The notes beneath the pieces were generated by a model. It was given only the letters and a program-made list of their open reading frames with translations. It made no database searches and was not told the origin of the DNA. A stretch of 34,573 bases of DNA from contig CAUJJI010000090.1 of assembly GCA_963205265.1 (NCBI GenBank), positions 1 to 34,573 on the forward strand. The letters are read 5' to 3'. Below, one piece after another: positions 7,998 to 16,221 of this stretch. Both the position numbers and the translations under genes were made by a program. Within the stretch, counting starts at the first letter, position 1; every line of letters starts with the position of its first letter. Origin of the DNA: Pseudomonadota bacterium (GTDB lineage Bacteria > Pseudomonadota > Alphaproteobacteria > Sphingomonadales > Sphingomonadaceae).

Positions 7998-9126
7998 TCC
8001 CCAGCAGCTCCACGATACGGCGCGCGGAGTGCCCGTCCCCGAAGGGATTGTGGGCGCGCGCCATGGCCTCGTAGGCCGGCTTATCGTCGAGCAAGGTGAA
8101 AATTTCGGTAACGATACGCGTCGAGTCGGTGCCGACGAGCCGGGCGGTGCCGGCGGCGATGCCTTCCGGCCGCTCGGTCGTCTCGCGCATGACAAGCACC
8201 GGCTTGCCGAGCGCCGGAGCCTCTTCCTGGACGCCGCCGCTGTCGGTCAGCATGATCTCGGCGAGCGACAGCAGGCGGGCGAAATGCGGGTAGTCGAGCG
8301 GCTCGATCATGGCGACATTGGCGAGACCGGCAAGGGCGCCGTCCATCACCCGGCGGACGTTGGGATTGGGATGGACCGGGAAGATCAGCGCCACGTCGTC
8401 GCGCGCCGCGATCCGCCGGACGGCTTCGGCGATGGCTTCCAGCCCGCCGCCGAAATTCTCGCGGCGGTGGCTAGTGACGCCGATGATCCGCTTGCCGGCG
8501 AAACGGGCTTCGAGATCGGCGAGCCCGCCGGCGAGCGAGGGCTGCTCGGCGATGCGCCGGGTCACCCAGTGCAGCGCGTCGATCACCGTATTGCCGGTGA
8601 CGTGGATGCGCGCCGGATCGACGTTCTCGGCCTTCAGCGCCGCGGCCGAAGTCTCGGTCGGGGCGAAGTGCAGGCTGGCCATGGTGCCGATGATCTTGCG
8701 GTTAATCTCCTCGGGCCAGGGATGGTAGATGTTGCCCGAGCGCAGGCCCGCCTCGACGTGGTCGACGGGGATCTTGCGGTAATAGGCGGCAAGCGCGCCG
8801 GTCATCGCCGTGGCCGTATCGCCCTGGACGACGACCCGCGCCGGCTGCACTTCGTCCATGACCCGGCCCAGGCCGGTCAGCAGCGCCGCGGTCAGCGCGT
8901 CGAGCGACTGGTCGGGCTTCATCACGTCGAGATCGAAGTCGGGCACGATCCCGGCGATGTCGAGCACCTGGTCGAGCATGCCGCGATGCTGCGCCGACAC
9001 GCAGACCCGCGCGTCGAACCGGGGGTCGGCCTGCAAGGCGGCGACGACCGGGAACAGCTTGATCGCCTCGGGCCGGGTGCCGAAGACGACGAGGATGCGG
9101 GCAGGATCGGATGCGGGTGCGGGCAT
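7987..9126 (-). CDS. wecB: UDP-N-acetylglucosamine 2-epimerase (non-hydrolysing)
   Basis: A 379-residue enzyme converting UDP-GlcNAc to UDP-ManNAc, the substrate of the next gene. Signatures include VVFGTRPEAIKLFPVV near residue 12, VVQGDTATAMTGALAAYY, PVDHVEAGLRSG, the EINRKIIG segment, VTSHRRENFG, and the UDP-binding TDSGGVQEEAPALGKPVLVMRE region with TERPEG. The length is standard for the family. ATG 9126 is preceded by AGGAG. With wecC it makes UDP-ManNAcA. The divergent epimerase at 9209 suggests a small sugar-nucleotide locus. No glycosyltransferase or export gene lies in this window, so the polymer is not identified. Confidence 0.93.
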   Translation of the reverse strand: MPAPASDPARILVVFGTRPEAIKLFPVVAALQADPRFDARVCVSAQHRGMLDQVLDIAGIVPDFDLDVMKPDQSLDALTAALLTGLGRVMDEVQPARVVVQGDTATAMTGALAAYYRKIPVDHVEAGLRSGNIYHPWPEEINRKIIGTMASLHFAPTETSAAALKAENVDPARIHVTGNTVIDALHWVTRRIAEQPSLAGGLADLEARFAGKRIIGVTSHRRENFGGGLEAIAEAVRRIAARDDVALIFPVHPNPNVRRVMDGALAGLANVAMIEPLDYPHFARLLSLAEIMLTDSGGVQEEAPALGKPVLVMRETTERPEGIAAGTARLVGTDSTRIVTEIFTLLDDKPAYEAMARAHNPFGDGHSARRIVELLGNEI

Positions 9127-9208
9127 GGGCGAAGCTCCTACCAGCGGAGGGTTAACCGTGAGATAAGGATGACCGGCTAGGGCTATTCCCCATCAGGTTG
9201 GGACAGAC
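9127..9208. promoter_or_regulatory. Divergent control region of sugar-nucleotide genes
   Basis: An 82-bp gap between divergent wecB and the epimerase gene. It contains a perfect 8-bp palindrome GGTTAACC at 9150-9157. No confident -35/-10 pair is visible. Both flanking genes supply uronic sugar nucleotides, so shared control here would make sense. Confidence 0.35.
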
Positions 9209-10207
9209 ATGCACGTACTCGTCACCGGTGCGGCCGGCTTCATCGGTTACGCCCTTGCACAGCGCCTGCTGGCGCGCGGCGACATCGTCATCGGCATCGA
9301 TGACATGAACGCCTATTACCAGGTCAGCCTGAAGGAGGACCGCGTGCGCGCCCTGCAGGAAGCCGGCGGCAACCGCTTCGCCTTCCATCGCCAGGACTTC
9401 GCCGACATGGCCGGCCTCGCCGCCGCGCTCGACGGCGTCGCGATCGATCGCATCGTCCATCTCGGCGCCCAGGCGGGGGTGCGCTATTCGATCGAGAATC
9501 CGCATGCCTATGTCCAGGCCAACCTGGTCGGCCACCTCAACATGCTGGAAGTCGCGCGCCATCGCGGCCTCGACCACATGGTCTATGCCAGCTCCAGCTC
9601 GGTCTACGGCGGCAATACCAAGCTGCCCTTCGCGGTCGAGGATCGCACCGATCATCCCGTGTCGCTCTATGCCGCGACCAAGCGCGCCGACGAGCTGATG
9701 AGCGAGACCTACGCCCATCTCTATCGCCTGCCGCTTACCGGGCTGCGCTTCTTCACGGTCTACGGGCCCTGGGGGCGGCCCGACATGATGATGTGGAAGT
9801 TCACCCACAACATCCTCGCCGGCAAGCCGATCCCGGTTTTCAACCACGGCGACATGTACCGCGACTTCACCTATATCGACGACATCGTCGCCGGGGTGAT
9901 CGCCTGCCTCGACAGTCCACCGGCCGACGACGGCCGCGAGAAGGCCGGGGGCAGCATGGCGCCGCATGTCCTCTACAACATCGGCAACCACCGCTCCGAA
10001 CAGCTGATGAAAGTCGTCGGCCTGCTCGAGGAGGCCTGCGGGCGCAAGGCCGAGCTCGAGATGCTGCCGATGCAGCCGGGCGACGTCCACAAGACTTTCG
10101 CCGACATCAGCGCGATCTCGCGCGAGCTCGGCTATGCGCCGACCACCAGCATCGAGACGGGGGTGCCGGCCTTCGTGCGCTGGTACCGTGATTACCACGC
10201 CGGCTGA
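9209..10207 (+). CDS. NAD-dependent nucleotide-sugar epimerase, UDP-glucuronate 4-epimerase type
   Basis: A 332-residue extended SDR. It opens with MHVLVTGAAGFIGYAL (NAD-binding GxxGxxG), then IVHLGAQAGVRYSIENPHAYVQANLVGH in outline, a pattern typical of UDP-glucuronate/galacturonate 4-epimerases, and SSSSVYGGN with catalytic Tyr-x3-Lys in YAATKRADE. RFFTVYGPWGRPDMM and the YRDFTYIDDIV motif complete the fold. It would interconvert UDP-GlcA and UDP-GalA for surface polysaccharide. UDP-glucose 4-epimerase activity is an alternative, but the ENP and GRPDMM motifs favour the uronate type. It is divergent from wecBC and convergent with the histidine kinase 22 bp away. Confidence 0.88.
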   Translation: MHVLVTGAAGFIGYALAQRLLARGDIVIGIDDMNAYYQVSLKEDRVRALQEAGGNRFAFHRQDFADMAGLAAALDGVAIDRIVHLGAQAGVRYSIENPHAYVQANLVGHLNMLEVARHRGLDHMVYASSSSVYGGNTKLPFAVEDRTDHPVSLYAATKRADELMSETYAHLYRLPLTGLRFFTVYGPWGRPDMMMWKFTHNILAGKPIPVFNHGDMYRDFTYIDDIVAGVIACLDSPPADDGREKAGGSMAPHVLYNIGNHRSEQLMKVVGLLEEACGRKAELEMLPMQPGDVHKTFADISAISRELGYAPTTSIETGVPAFVRWYRDYHAG

Positions 10208-10229
10208 CGCTATGCCGTGATTGCCCGGC

Positions 10230-11567
10230 TCAGCTGGCCGGCACCGGAAAGCTGAGCACGGCCACGGCTCCGCTGGCCGGCCAGTCGCGGCGAAGCGTGC
10301 CGCCGAGCTGCTGCGCGGCAATGCCCGTCATCCGGGCCCCGAAGCCGAGGCTCTCGGGGCCGCTGTCGGGAATCGAGAGCGCGGGCCCGTCGGTCTCCAC
10401 CCACAGCAGCTCGACCTGCTGGCCATCTTCGGCATCGACGATCTGCCAGCGGATTTCCACGCGCCCGCCGTCGGCCGACAGCGCGCCGTACTTGACCGCA
10501 TTGGTCGCCAGTTCGTGGATGATCATGCCGATCGGCGAGATCATGCCGGCCGGCAAGGCGAGCCGGGGCCCGCCGATCCGCACGCGCCGGCCGTCCTCGT
10601 CGCAATAGGGCTGCATCGTGTTGGCGATGACCGTTGCGATCTGCAGGCCGGCGGGATCGCCGCCGCCCTGGGTCGACGAATGGGCCAGCGACAGCGCATG
10701 GATGCGCGCGCGGATGCTTTCGATCACTTCCGGCACCGGCGCCTGCTTGCGCGCCGACAGCGTGACGATCGCGAGGATGACCGAGAACAGGTTCTTGACC
10801 CGGTGGTTGAGCTCGCGGGCCAGCAGTTCCACCCGATCGTTGGCCTCGCGCAGCGCGTCGGCCTGCTCGGCCGCCGCCGCTGCCTCGGCGCGGCGCCGCT
10901 CGGTGCGGAAGCCGGCGATGACGAGGGCGACGATGGCCGCGCCCAGCACGGCTATCAGCGGCACCAGGCGCCGCTCGAAGCTGTCGGCGCTGACGAAGGC
11001 CGAGCGGCGCAGTTCGATCTTGCGCCCGATTTCCGAAGCGATCGCGGCGCGGATGGCATCCATCTGCTGCTGGCCGATGTCGGTATCGACGATCATCTGC
11101 GCCTGCGTCTGGAAGCCGGTGCGGGTCAGCGCGATCGTCCGGTCCATTTCGGCGAACTTCGCGTCGGCGAGGCCGGCGATCCAGTTGACGTGGCTCGCCG
11201 TCTCGCCGTCGGCGGCACGGTTCGCGACCAGGCGCAAGCTGTCCAGCGCGGGAGTCAGCCGGGCCTTCGCCGAGAGGTAGGGATTGAGGTAGTCGCGATC
11301 GGCCGTCAGCACATAGCCGCGCTGGCTCGATTCGGCTTCCAGGACGATCTGCAGCACCGATTGCAGCGCCAGCAGCGTCTCGCTTTCGTTGGTTGCCCGC
11401 ACGCGCGCCTCGCGCTGCGCGATGATGGTCTGGGCGATGACCAGCGCCAGGGCGATCAGCGCCGCGGTCAGGCCGATGAGCACGGGCCGCATCGACACGC
11501 GCAGCCTTGCCGCCAGGCTCGGCGCGTCCGTTTCGACCGACGGTTGGGTGTCTTCACCCGCTGCCAA
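10230..11567 (-). CDS. HWE-type sensor histidine kinase with CHASE3 domain
   Basis: A 445-residue membrane sensor kinase. Helix 1 is at about residues 28-50 and helix 2 at about 202-220; the periplasmic part between them has the CHASE3 look (LEAESSQRGYVLTADRDYL). A short cytoplasmic coiled segment leads to phospho-acceptor His255 in ARELNHRVKNLFSVI, then the HATPase with IIHELATNAVKYGAL, the HWE-defining LLWVETDGP and GFGARMTG. The TTG start at 11567 follows GGAGG with good spacing; ATG 11492 is an alternative that keeps helix 1. HWE/HisKA_2 kinases in this class often feed the PhyR-EcfG general stress response. No response regulator is adjacent, so it is an orphan kinase. Confidence 0.88.
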   Translation of the reverse strand: MAAGEDTQPSVETDAPSLAARLRVSMRPVLIGLTAALIALALVIAQTIIAQREARVRATNESETLLALQSVLQIVLEAESSQRGYVLTADRDYLNPYLSAKARLTPALDSLRLVANRAADGETASHVNWIAGLADAKFAEMDRTIALTRTGFQTQAQMIVDTDIGQQQMDAIRAAIASEIGRKIELRRSAFVSADSFERRLVPLIAVLGAAIVALVIAGFRTERRRAEAAAAAEQADALREANDRVELLARELNHRVKNLFSVILAIVTLSARKQAPVPEVIESIRARIHALSLAHSSTQGGGDPAGLQIATVIANTMQPYCDEDGRRVRIGGPRLALPAGMISPIGMIIHELATNAVKYGALSADGGRVEIRWQIVDAEDGQQVELLWVETDGPALSIPDSGPESLGFGARMTGIAAQQLGGTLRRDWPASGAVAVLSFPVPAS

Positions 11568-11699
11568 AGCCAGCCCTCCGCAAACTGCAGCAAGACGGTT
11601 TGCTAATCCCCGCAAAGGATTAAAGCAATGCGCCCCGCCGCAGTGGACAATCCGGCCCTGCCGCTTGCCCGGGCAGGCGGCATCGGCAATCAACGCGCG

Positions 11700-12254
11700 A
11701 TGGCGATTCTGAGCGACAAGTGGATCCGGCAGCAGGCGCGCGAAGCGGCGATGATCGAGCCCTTCGTCGAGGCGCAGCGGCGCGACGGCTGCATTTCCTA
11801 CGGGCTGTCGTCCTACGGCTACGACGCCCGGGTGGCCGACGAGTTCAAGATCTTCACCAATGTCGACAATGCCCTGGTCGATCCCAAGGACTTCGCCTCG
11901 AACAGCTTCGTCGATCGCAAGACCGACGTCTGCATCATCCCGCCCAACAGCTTCGCGCTGGCCCGCACGGTCGAATATTTCCGCGTCCCGCGCGACGTGC
12001 TGGTGATCTGCCTGGGCAAGTCGACCTATGCCCGCTGCGGCATCATCGTCAACGTGACGCCGCTCGAGCCGGGCTGGGAAGGGCATGTCACGCTGGAATT
12101 CTCCAATACCACTCCGCTGCCGGCCAAGATCTACGCCAACGAGGGCGCCTGCCAGTTCCTCTTCCTGCAGGGGAACGAGCCCTGCGAGGTCAGCTATGCC
12201 GACCGCGCCGGCAAGTACATGGGCCAGCGCGGGGTGACGCTGCCGCGGCTCTAG
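11700..12254 (+). CDS. dcd: dCTP deaminase
   Basis: A 184-residue dCTP deaminase, making dUTP for thymidylate synthesis. It begins [13 protein letters not shown] as the family does and carries the active-site and trimer-contact segments [24 protein letters not shown] (catalytic region), [13 protein letters not shown] and the flexible C-terminal lid [19 protein letters not shown]. The start at 11700 is chosen by homology; it has no clear Shine-Dalgarno, whereas an in-frame ATG at 11628 has AAAGGA eight bases upstream and would add 24 residues. A longer mRNA-encoded leader or a 208-residue form cannot be excluded. It is a housekeeping gene, divergent from the histidine kinase. Confidence 0.93.
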   Translation: MAILSDKWIRQQAREAAMIEPFVEAQRRDGCISYGLSSYGYDARVADEFKIFTNVDNALVDPKDFASNSFVDRKTDVCIIPPNSFALARTVEYFRVPRDVLVICLGKSTYARCGIIVNVTPLEPGWEGHVTLEFSNTTPLPAKIYANEGACQFLFLQGNEPCEVSYADRAGKYMGQRGVTLPRL

Positions 12255-12312
12255 GGAACAAAACGCCTCCGCTCGCGCTTCCGGTCCAAAGAGGAAGCAA
12301 GGAGAGCGTGCC

Positions 12313-12858
12313 ATGACAGCTTTGCTGGGTTTCTTCGGTCGATTGCTGATCGCCGTCCTGTTCATCGTTTCCGGGGTCAACAAGCTTGCCGATATCGGCG
12401 GGACCCAGGCGATGATCGCCTCGGTCGGCCTGCCGGGATGGCTGGCGGTACCGACCGGACTGTTCGAGGTGATCGCCGGCCTGGCGCTGGTGTTCGGCGT
12501 GCTGACGCGGCTGTTCGCGCTGCTCCTGGCAGGCTTCTGCCTCGCCGCCGCCTTCTTCTTCCACAACGACCTGCTCGATCCCATGCAGGCGGCAATGGCG
12601 CTCAAGAACGTCGCCATAGCCGGCGGCCTGCTGTGCCTCTGCGCGCTCGATACGCTGCGCTGGAGCTACGACGGCCTGCGCTACCGGCGCCGGCTGGAGC
12701 AGGAGGAAATCGCCGAGCGCGAACGCCTGCACGATCGCGAGATCCGCGCAGCGCGCGCCGAGGGCCTCGCCGCCGCCGTGCGCTCGCGCGATGTCTCCCG
12801 CTCGGAGATCCAGGGCCGGACCGCCGTGGCCGACGTCGGGCGCGACGAACCCATCTGA
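12313..12858 (+). CDS. DoxX-family membrane protein with charged C-terminal tail
   Basis: A 181-residue protein. The first 120 residues are a four-helix DoxX domain: FGRLLIAVLFIVSGVNKL, PTGLFEVIAGLALVFG, LLLAGFCLAAAFFFH and LKNVAIAGGLLCLCAL. The last 60 residues are highly charged, largely helical and cytoplasmic-looking (RRRLEQEEIAERERLHDREIRAAR in part). AAGGAG lies just upstream of ATG 12313. DoxX proteins are linked to redox and thiol stress in some bacteria, but no activity can be read here. It follows dcd by 58 bp without an evident promoter. A GC-rich hairpin follows it. Confidence 0.85.
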   Translation: MTALLGFFGRLLIAVLFIVSGVNKLADIGGTQAMIASVGLPGWLAVPTGLFEVIAGLALVFGVLTRLFALLLAGFCLAAAFFFHNDLLDPMQAAMALKNVAIAGGLLCLCALDTLRWSYDGLRYRRRLEQEEIAERERLHDREIRAARAEGLAAAVRSRDVSRSEIQGRTAVADVGRDEPI

Positions 12859-12885
12859 CGGACCTGGTCCTGCGGCGGCGGTCCC

Positions 12886-12904
12886 CCTCCCGCTGCGGGG
12901 GAGG
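12886..12904. terminator. Hairpin after DoxX gene
   Basis: CCTCCC at 12886-12891 and GGGAGG at 12899-12904 form a 6-bp stem within a longer C-rich/G-rich inverted region, 27 bp after the DoxX stop codon. No T-run follows. It is a possible terminator or a dispersed palindromic element. Confidence 0.4.
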
Positions 12905-12942
12905 ATTCCGGCGGCTTACGGCTTGACCTGCCCCCGCTGCTC

Positions 12943-12960
12943 GCTGAACTATGGTTCAGC
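12943..12960. promoter_or_regulatory. Perfect 18-bp palindromic operator ahead of five-gene operon
   Basis: GCTGAAC at 12943-12949 and GTTCAGC at 12954-12960 are perfect 7-bp arms around TATG. The site lies 18 bp before the start of the CMD-like gene at 12979 and follows a TTGACC at 12923-12928 that could be a -35 element. The TGAAC-N4-GTTCA form is typical of a dimeric TetR-like repressor site; that assignment is inference. Confidence 0.65.
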
Positions 12961-12978
12961 AAGAATCGGGGAGAGGTC

Positions 12979-13614
12979 ATGGCGGAGCGGCTGGAGCGGC
13001 GAGTGGGCAACCTGCCGCGCGAGGAATGGACCGACGCGGCGCGCGAGGTCTTCGCCTTCTGGGGCGAGCCCAACGCCTGGGAGGAAGGTTCGGCCAAGAA
13101 CATGTCGATGGTCCTGGCCAATCATCCGCCGCTGGCCATCGCCTACAGCACTTTCGGCAAGCACCTGCTCCTCGGCTCGACGATCGCCGTCCGCCCGCGC
13201 GAGCTGATCGTGCTGCGCACGGCCTGGCGGCAGAAGTGCGAATACGAATGGCACTACCATGTCGGCTATGCGCTCAAGGCCGGGCTGACCATGGCAGAGA
13301 TCGCCGCGATCCGCGACGGCTGGCAGTCGCCGGTGTGGGACGGCAAGGACGAGGACCGCGCCGTGCTGCGGGCGGTCGACGAGCTGATCGACAGGTCGCG
13401 CATCGGCGACGAATGCTGGGCCCTGCTATCCCGCCACTTCGACAAGCGCCAGCTGATGGACCTGGTCTTCACTGTCGGCAACTACGTCATGCTCGGCTGG
13501 GCGGTGGCCTCGTTCGGCATTCCGGTCGAGGACGGCGTCGACCTGATCGGCTTCGATCTCAAGACCCGGTCGGGCGCGGAGCCCGGCAGCAGTTCCCGGC
13601 CGTTCGAAGACTGA
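12979..13614 (+). CDS. Carboxymuconolactone decarboxylase (CMD)-like protein, copy 3
   Basis: A 211-residue third member of the CMD-like group, more diverged than the pair at 1033 and 1691. The core reads RPRELIVLRTAWRQKCEYEWHYHVGYALKAGLT in outline, keeping Glu, Arg, YEW and two His; there is one Cys and no CxxC. The N-terminal half (FAFWGEPNAWEEGSAKN) differs from copies 1 and 2. GGGGAGAGG at 12968-12976 is an unusually strong ribosome-binding site. It heads a same-strand run of five genes (CMD, SnoaL, SDR, SnoaL, SDR) with gaps of 26 bp or less, behind the 12943 palindrome. It probably acts in a catabolic pathway; the reaction is unknown. Confidence 0.85.
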   Translation: MAERLERRVGNLPREEWTDAAREVFAFWGEPNAWEEGSAKNMSMVLANHPPLAIAYSTFGKHLLLGSTIAVRPRELIVLRTAWRQKCEYEWHYHVGYALKAGLTMAEIAAIRDGWQSPVWDGKDEDRAVLRAVDELIDRSRIGDECWALLSRHFDKRQLMDLVFTVGNYVMLGWAVASFGIPVEDGVDLIGFDLKTRSGAEPGSSSRPFED

Positions 13615-13640
13615 ACGGCGACTTCAGGAGAGGGACCCAC

Positions 13641-14132
13641 ATGACCATCGAGGAACGCCTGGCCGCGCTCGAGGCGCGCTGCCGGGCAGCCGAAGACCAC
13701 CTGGAGATCCTCAATCTCCTCAACAGCTACGGCCCGCTGGTCGACAGCGGCTGGGCCGACGAGGCGCCGAAGCTGTGGCAGGACGGCGGCTCGTACAACT
13801 ACGGCCTGCCGGGCGGCGGCAGCGGCCGGCTGGAGAAGGACGTCCTCCATACGATGTACGAGAGCGAGGGCCACATGGGCCTCGTCGACAGCGGCTGCTC
13901 CCACCTGACGGCGACGCCGAAGATCACCGTCGAGGGGGATCGCGCGAGCGCCGTGGGCTATTCGTTCGTCGTGCTGCGTGAAGGCGAGCGCTGGTACCTC
14001 TGGCGCGCCGCGATCAACGAATGGTCGTTGGTCCGCACGGCGGATGGCTGGCGGATCAAGGACCGCTTCAACCGCACGCTCGACGGGTCCAGGGAGAGTC
14101 ACGAGATCATGCGAAGGGTAGCTGCGATATGA
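13641..14132 (+). CDS. SnoaL-like (NTF2-fold) protein
   Basis: A 163-residue SnoaL-like protein. Residues 1-30 form a helix (IEERLAALEARCRAAEDHLEI), followed by LLNSYGPLVDSGWADEAPKLW, the typical helix and Asp/Trp pattern, and a strand-rich half ending TADGWRIKDRFNRTLDG. In this fold a polar pocket serves isomerisation, dehydration or hydrolysis, and members are common in steroid and terpenoid pathways. AGGAGAGGG precedes ATG 13641. The stop overlaps the ATG of the next SDR gene (ATGA), so expression is coupled. No catalytic dyad can be assigned with confidence. Confidence 0.8.
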   Translation: MTIEERLAALEARCRAAEDHLEILNLLNSYGPLVDSGWADEAPKLWQDGGSYNYGLPGGGSGRLEKDVLHTMYESEGHMGLVDSGCSHLTATPKITVEGDRASAVGYSFVVLREGERWYLWRAAINEWSLVRTADGWRIKDRFNRTLDGSRESHEIMRRVAAI

Positions 14133-14902
14133 AACGCTTCGAAGGAAAGGTGGCGATCGTCACCGGCGCAAGCACCGGTCTCGGGCCGGTCATGGCGCGG
14201 ATGCTGGCCGACGAAGGCGCGAAGCTCGTCCTGGCGGCGCGGCGTGTCGAGCTGGTCGAGGATGTCGCCCATGCGATCGGCGATGCCGCCGTGGCACTCA
14301 AGGCCGACGTCACCGACGAGGACGACGTCGCCAGGATGGTCGACGTCGCCATGCGCCACTGGGGCCAGGTCGACGTGCTGATGAGCAATGCCGCCGTCCC
14401 CGGCACCGACAAGTGGATCTGGGAGCAGACGGTCGACAATTTCCTCGACACCTACAAGGTCGACTGCATGGCCGCGATGCTTTGCTCGCGCGAGGTGCTC
14501 AACCGCTCGATGCTGGCGCGCAAGTCGGGAGCGATCCTGACCTTCTCGTCGGGCGCGGGCTGGAGCGGCATGCCGCGCAAGGCGCACTATTCCGCAGCGA
14601 AGGGTGCGCTGATCGTGCTCAGCAAGACCATCGCCAAGGAAGTCGGCCCCTACGGCATCCGCTGCAATTGCCTGGTGCCCGGCGCGATCGACACCGAACT
14701 GCTGCAGAACTACCACAAGCGCATCGCCGGCGAGCGCGAGGTGCCGGTCGAGGAGATCCGCGCCGAAGCGACGCGCGACCTGCCGCTGAAGACGTTCAGC
14801 ACGCCCGAGGACATCGCCAACATGGCGCTGTTCCTGGTCTCCGACCAGGCGCGCACGATCACCGGCCAGGCGATCAACGTCGACGGCGGCTTCACGATTT
14901 GA
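14129..14902 (+). CDS. Short-chain dehydrogenase/reductase (SDR)
   Basis: A 257-residue classical SDR. The cofactor motif is VTGASTGLGPVMA (TGxxxGxG), with LKADVTDED supplying the adenine-binding Asp; LMSNAAVPG replaces the usual NNAG. The catalytic set is Ser in FSSGAGW and Tyr-x3-Lys in HYSAAKGAL, and CLVPGAIDTELL and AINVDGGFTI end the fold. The start at ATG 14129 overlaps the stop of the SnoaL gene. It would oxidise a secondary alcohol or reduce a ketone with NAD(P). Its place between two SnoaL-like genes suggests successive steps on one substrate; the substrate is not known. Confidence 0.9.
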   Translation: MKRFEGKVAIVTGASTGLGPVMARMLADEGAKLVLAARRVELVEDVAHAIGDAAVALKADVTDEDDVARMVDVAMRHWGQVDVLMSNAAVPGTDKWIWEQTVDNFLDTYKVDCMAAMLCSREVLNRSMLARKSGAILTFSSGAGWSGMPRKAHYSAAKGALIVLSKTIAKEVGPYGIRCNCLVPGAIDTELLQNYHKRIAGEREVPVEEIRAEATRDLPLKTFSTPEDIANMALFLVSDQARTITGQAINVDGGFTI

Positions 14903-14915
14903 GGGAAGGGGCGGC

Positions 14916-15392
14916 ATGACTGTCGAAGAACTGCTCGCGCGCGAAGCGATCCGCGACACGCTGGCGAAATACAACACCTCCGGCGACCGGCTGAAAGTGG
15001 AGGACTACGTCGCCTGCTTCACCGACGACGGGATCATGGAATCCGAATATGTCGCCGCGGAGAAGGCCTTCCGCTATGTCGGCAAGCCGGAGATCCTCGC
15101 CTGGCAGCTGCGCTGGCGCAACCGCGATCCCGATGCCGAACGGATCCACGGCGCGACCTTCATCCGCCACCACCTGTCGACTTCGAAGATCGACCTCACC
15201 GGGCCGGATACGGCCAAGGTGCGGACTTACTGGGTCGCCTGGACCGACATCGGCCCGGACCATGGCGGATACTATCTCGACGACTTCCGGAAAGTGGGCG
15301 ACAGCTGGCTGATCGCGCACCGCCGGGTGCGGCTGGACTGGGAATCGCCGGACAGCCTCTACCGGACCGCGGTCACCAACACCAACGCGTAA
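14916..15392 (+). CDS. SnoaL-like (NTF2-fold) protein
   Basis: A 158-residue SnoaL_4-type protein. The opening EELLAREAIRDTLAKYNTSGDR and YVACFTDDGIME are the standard start of these NTF2-fold enzymes; TFIRHHLSTSKIDL and YYLDDFRKVGDSWLIAHRRVRLDW are the matching strands. GAGGGAAGGGG precedes ATG 14916, 13 bp after the SDR stop. It is only distantly like the SnoaL protein at 13641, so the two are not recent copies. Dehydratase or isomerase activity is plausible from the family; nothing in the sequence fixes the substrate. Confidence 0.8.
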   Translation: MTVEELLAREAIRDTLAKYNTSGDRLKVEDYVACFTDDGIMESEYVAAEKAFRYVGKPEILAWQLRWRNRDPDAERIHGATFIRHHLSTSKIDLTGPDTAKVRTYWVAWTDIGPDHGGYYLDDFRKVGDSWLIAHRRVRLDWESPDSLYRTAVTNTNA

Positions 15393-15402
15393 GGGGCGGC
15401 CG

Positions 15403-16212
15403 ATGGACCTCCTGCTCGCCGGCAAGCGCGCCCTGGTGACCGGCAGCAGCTCGGGCATCGGCGCGGCCGTGGCCCGCGAGCTCGCCGGCGAGGGCTGCGC
15501 CGTGGTCGTCCACGGCCGCGATCGCGCGCGAGCAGAGGCGGTCGCCGGCGAATGCGCGGCGAAGGGCGTGGCGACCGCCGTCGCGCTCGGCTCGCTGACC
15601 GAGGACGCCGGCGCCGATGCCGTGGCCGATACCGCGCTGGCCGCGTTCGGCGGGATCGACATCGTCGTCAATTCGGCCGGCGGCAACGTCCGCTCGGACA
15701 ACCCGCCGTGGACCGAGGTCACCAGCGCCGACTGGACGGAAAGCTTCAACCTCAACCTGTTCTCGGTAGTCCGCCTGGCCAAGCGCCTGACACCCGGGAT
15801 GATCGAGCGGGGCTGGGGCCGGATCATCAACATCTCCTCGATCGGCGGCACCCTTTGGAGCGGCCGGCTGCTCGACTACGGCAGCGCCAAGGCCGCGCTC
15901 GACCATCTGACCGGCAACCTGTCGCGCGCAATTGCCGGGCACGGCGTGACAGTGAACGCGATCGTTCCCGGCACGGTCCTGACCCCGCAGGCGCGGACCT
16001 GGATCGAGACGCTGAAGCGGCAGCACGGCTGGCCCGACGACTTCGCCGAGTGCGAGCGCATCTATACCCGGGACTTCAACGACCAGCCGGTCCCCCGCCT
16101 CGGCCGTGCCGAGGAGATCGCCGCGGCGGCGGCCTTCCTGGCCAGTCCGCGGTCCGATTTCACCACCGGCGCGCTGCTGCGGATCGACGGGGGGAATCTG
16201 AAGGGGAAGTGA
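15403..16212 (+). CDS. Short-chain dehydrogenase/reductase (SDR)
   Basis: A 269-residue classical SDR. It has VTGSSSGIGAAVA (TGxxxGIG), VVHGRDRARAEA suggesting NADP preference through Arg after the second strand, VVNSAGGN for NNAG, catalytic Ser in NISSIGG and Tyr-x3-Lys in DYGSAKAAL, and FTTGALLRIDGG at the end. It is the last gene of the five-gene run from 12979, starting 10 bp after the SnoaL stop. Its Asn-Ser-Ala-Gly-Gly motif and long loop (TWIETLKRQHGW) before the C-terminus resemble 3-oxoacyl-ACP-reductase-like catabolic SDRs. The substrate is unknown. Confidence 0.9.
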   Translation: MDLLLAGKRALVTGSSSGIGAAVARELAGEGCAVVVHGRDRARAEAVAGECAAKGVATAVALGSLTEDAGADAVADTALAAFGGIDIVVNSAGGNVRSDNPPWTEVTSADWTESFNLNLFSVVRLAKRLTPGMIERGWGRIINISSIGGTLWSGRLLDYGSAKAALDHLTGNLSRAIAGHGVTVNAIVPGTVLTPQARTWIETLKRQHGWPDDFAECERIYTRDFNDQPVPRLGRAEEIAAAAAFLASPRSDFTTGALLRIDGGNLKGK

Positions 16213-16220
16213 CTTTCCCC
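16203..16220. terminator. Short hairpin across convergent gene ends
   Basis: GGGGAA at 16203-16208 and TTCCCC at 16215-16220 pair around the stop codon of the SDR gene, just before the end of the convergent phosphotransferase gene. Without a T-run it is a weak bidirectional terminator candidate. Confidence 0.35.
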
Positions 16221-16221
16221 C

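Noticed and set aside
9152..9166. CtrA-like TTAA-N7-ATAA between wecB and the epimerase gene
   Set aside because: The second half-site has a mismatch, and single near-matches are expected by chance.
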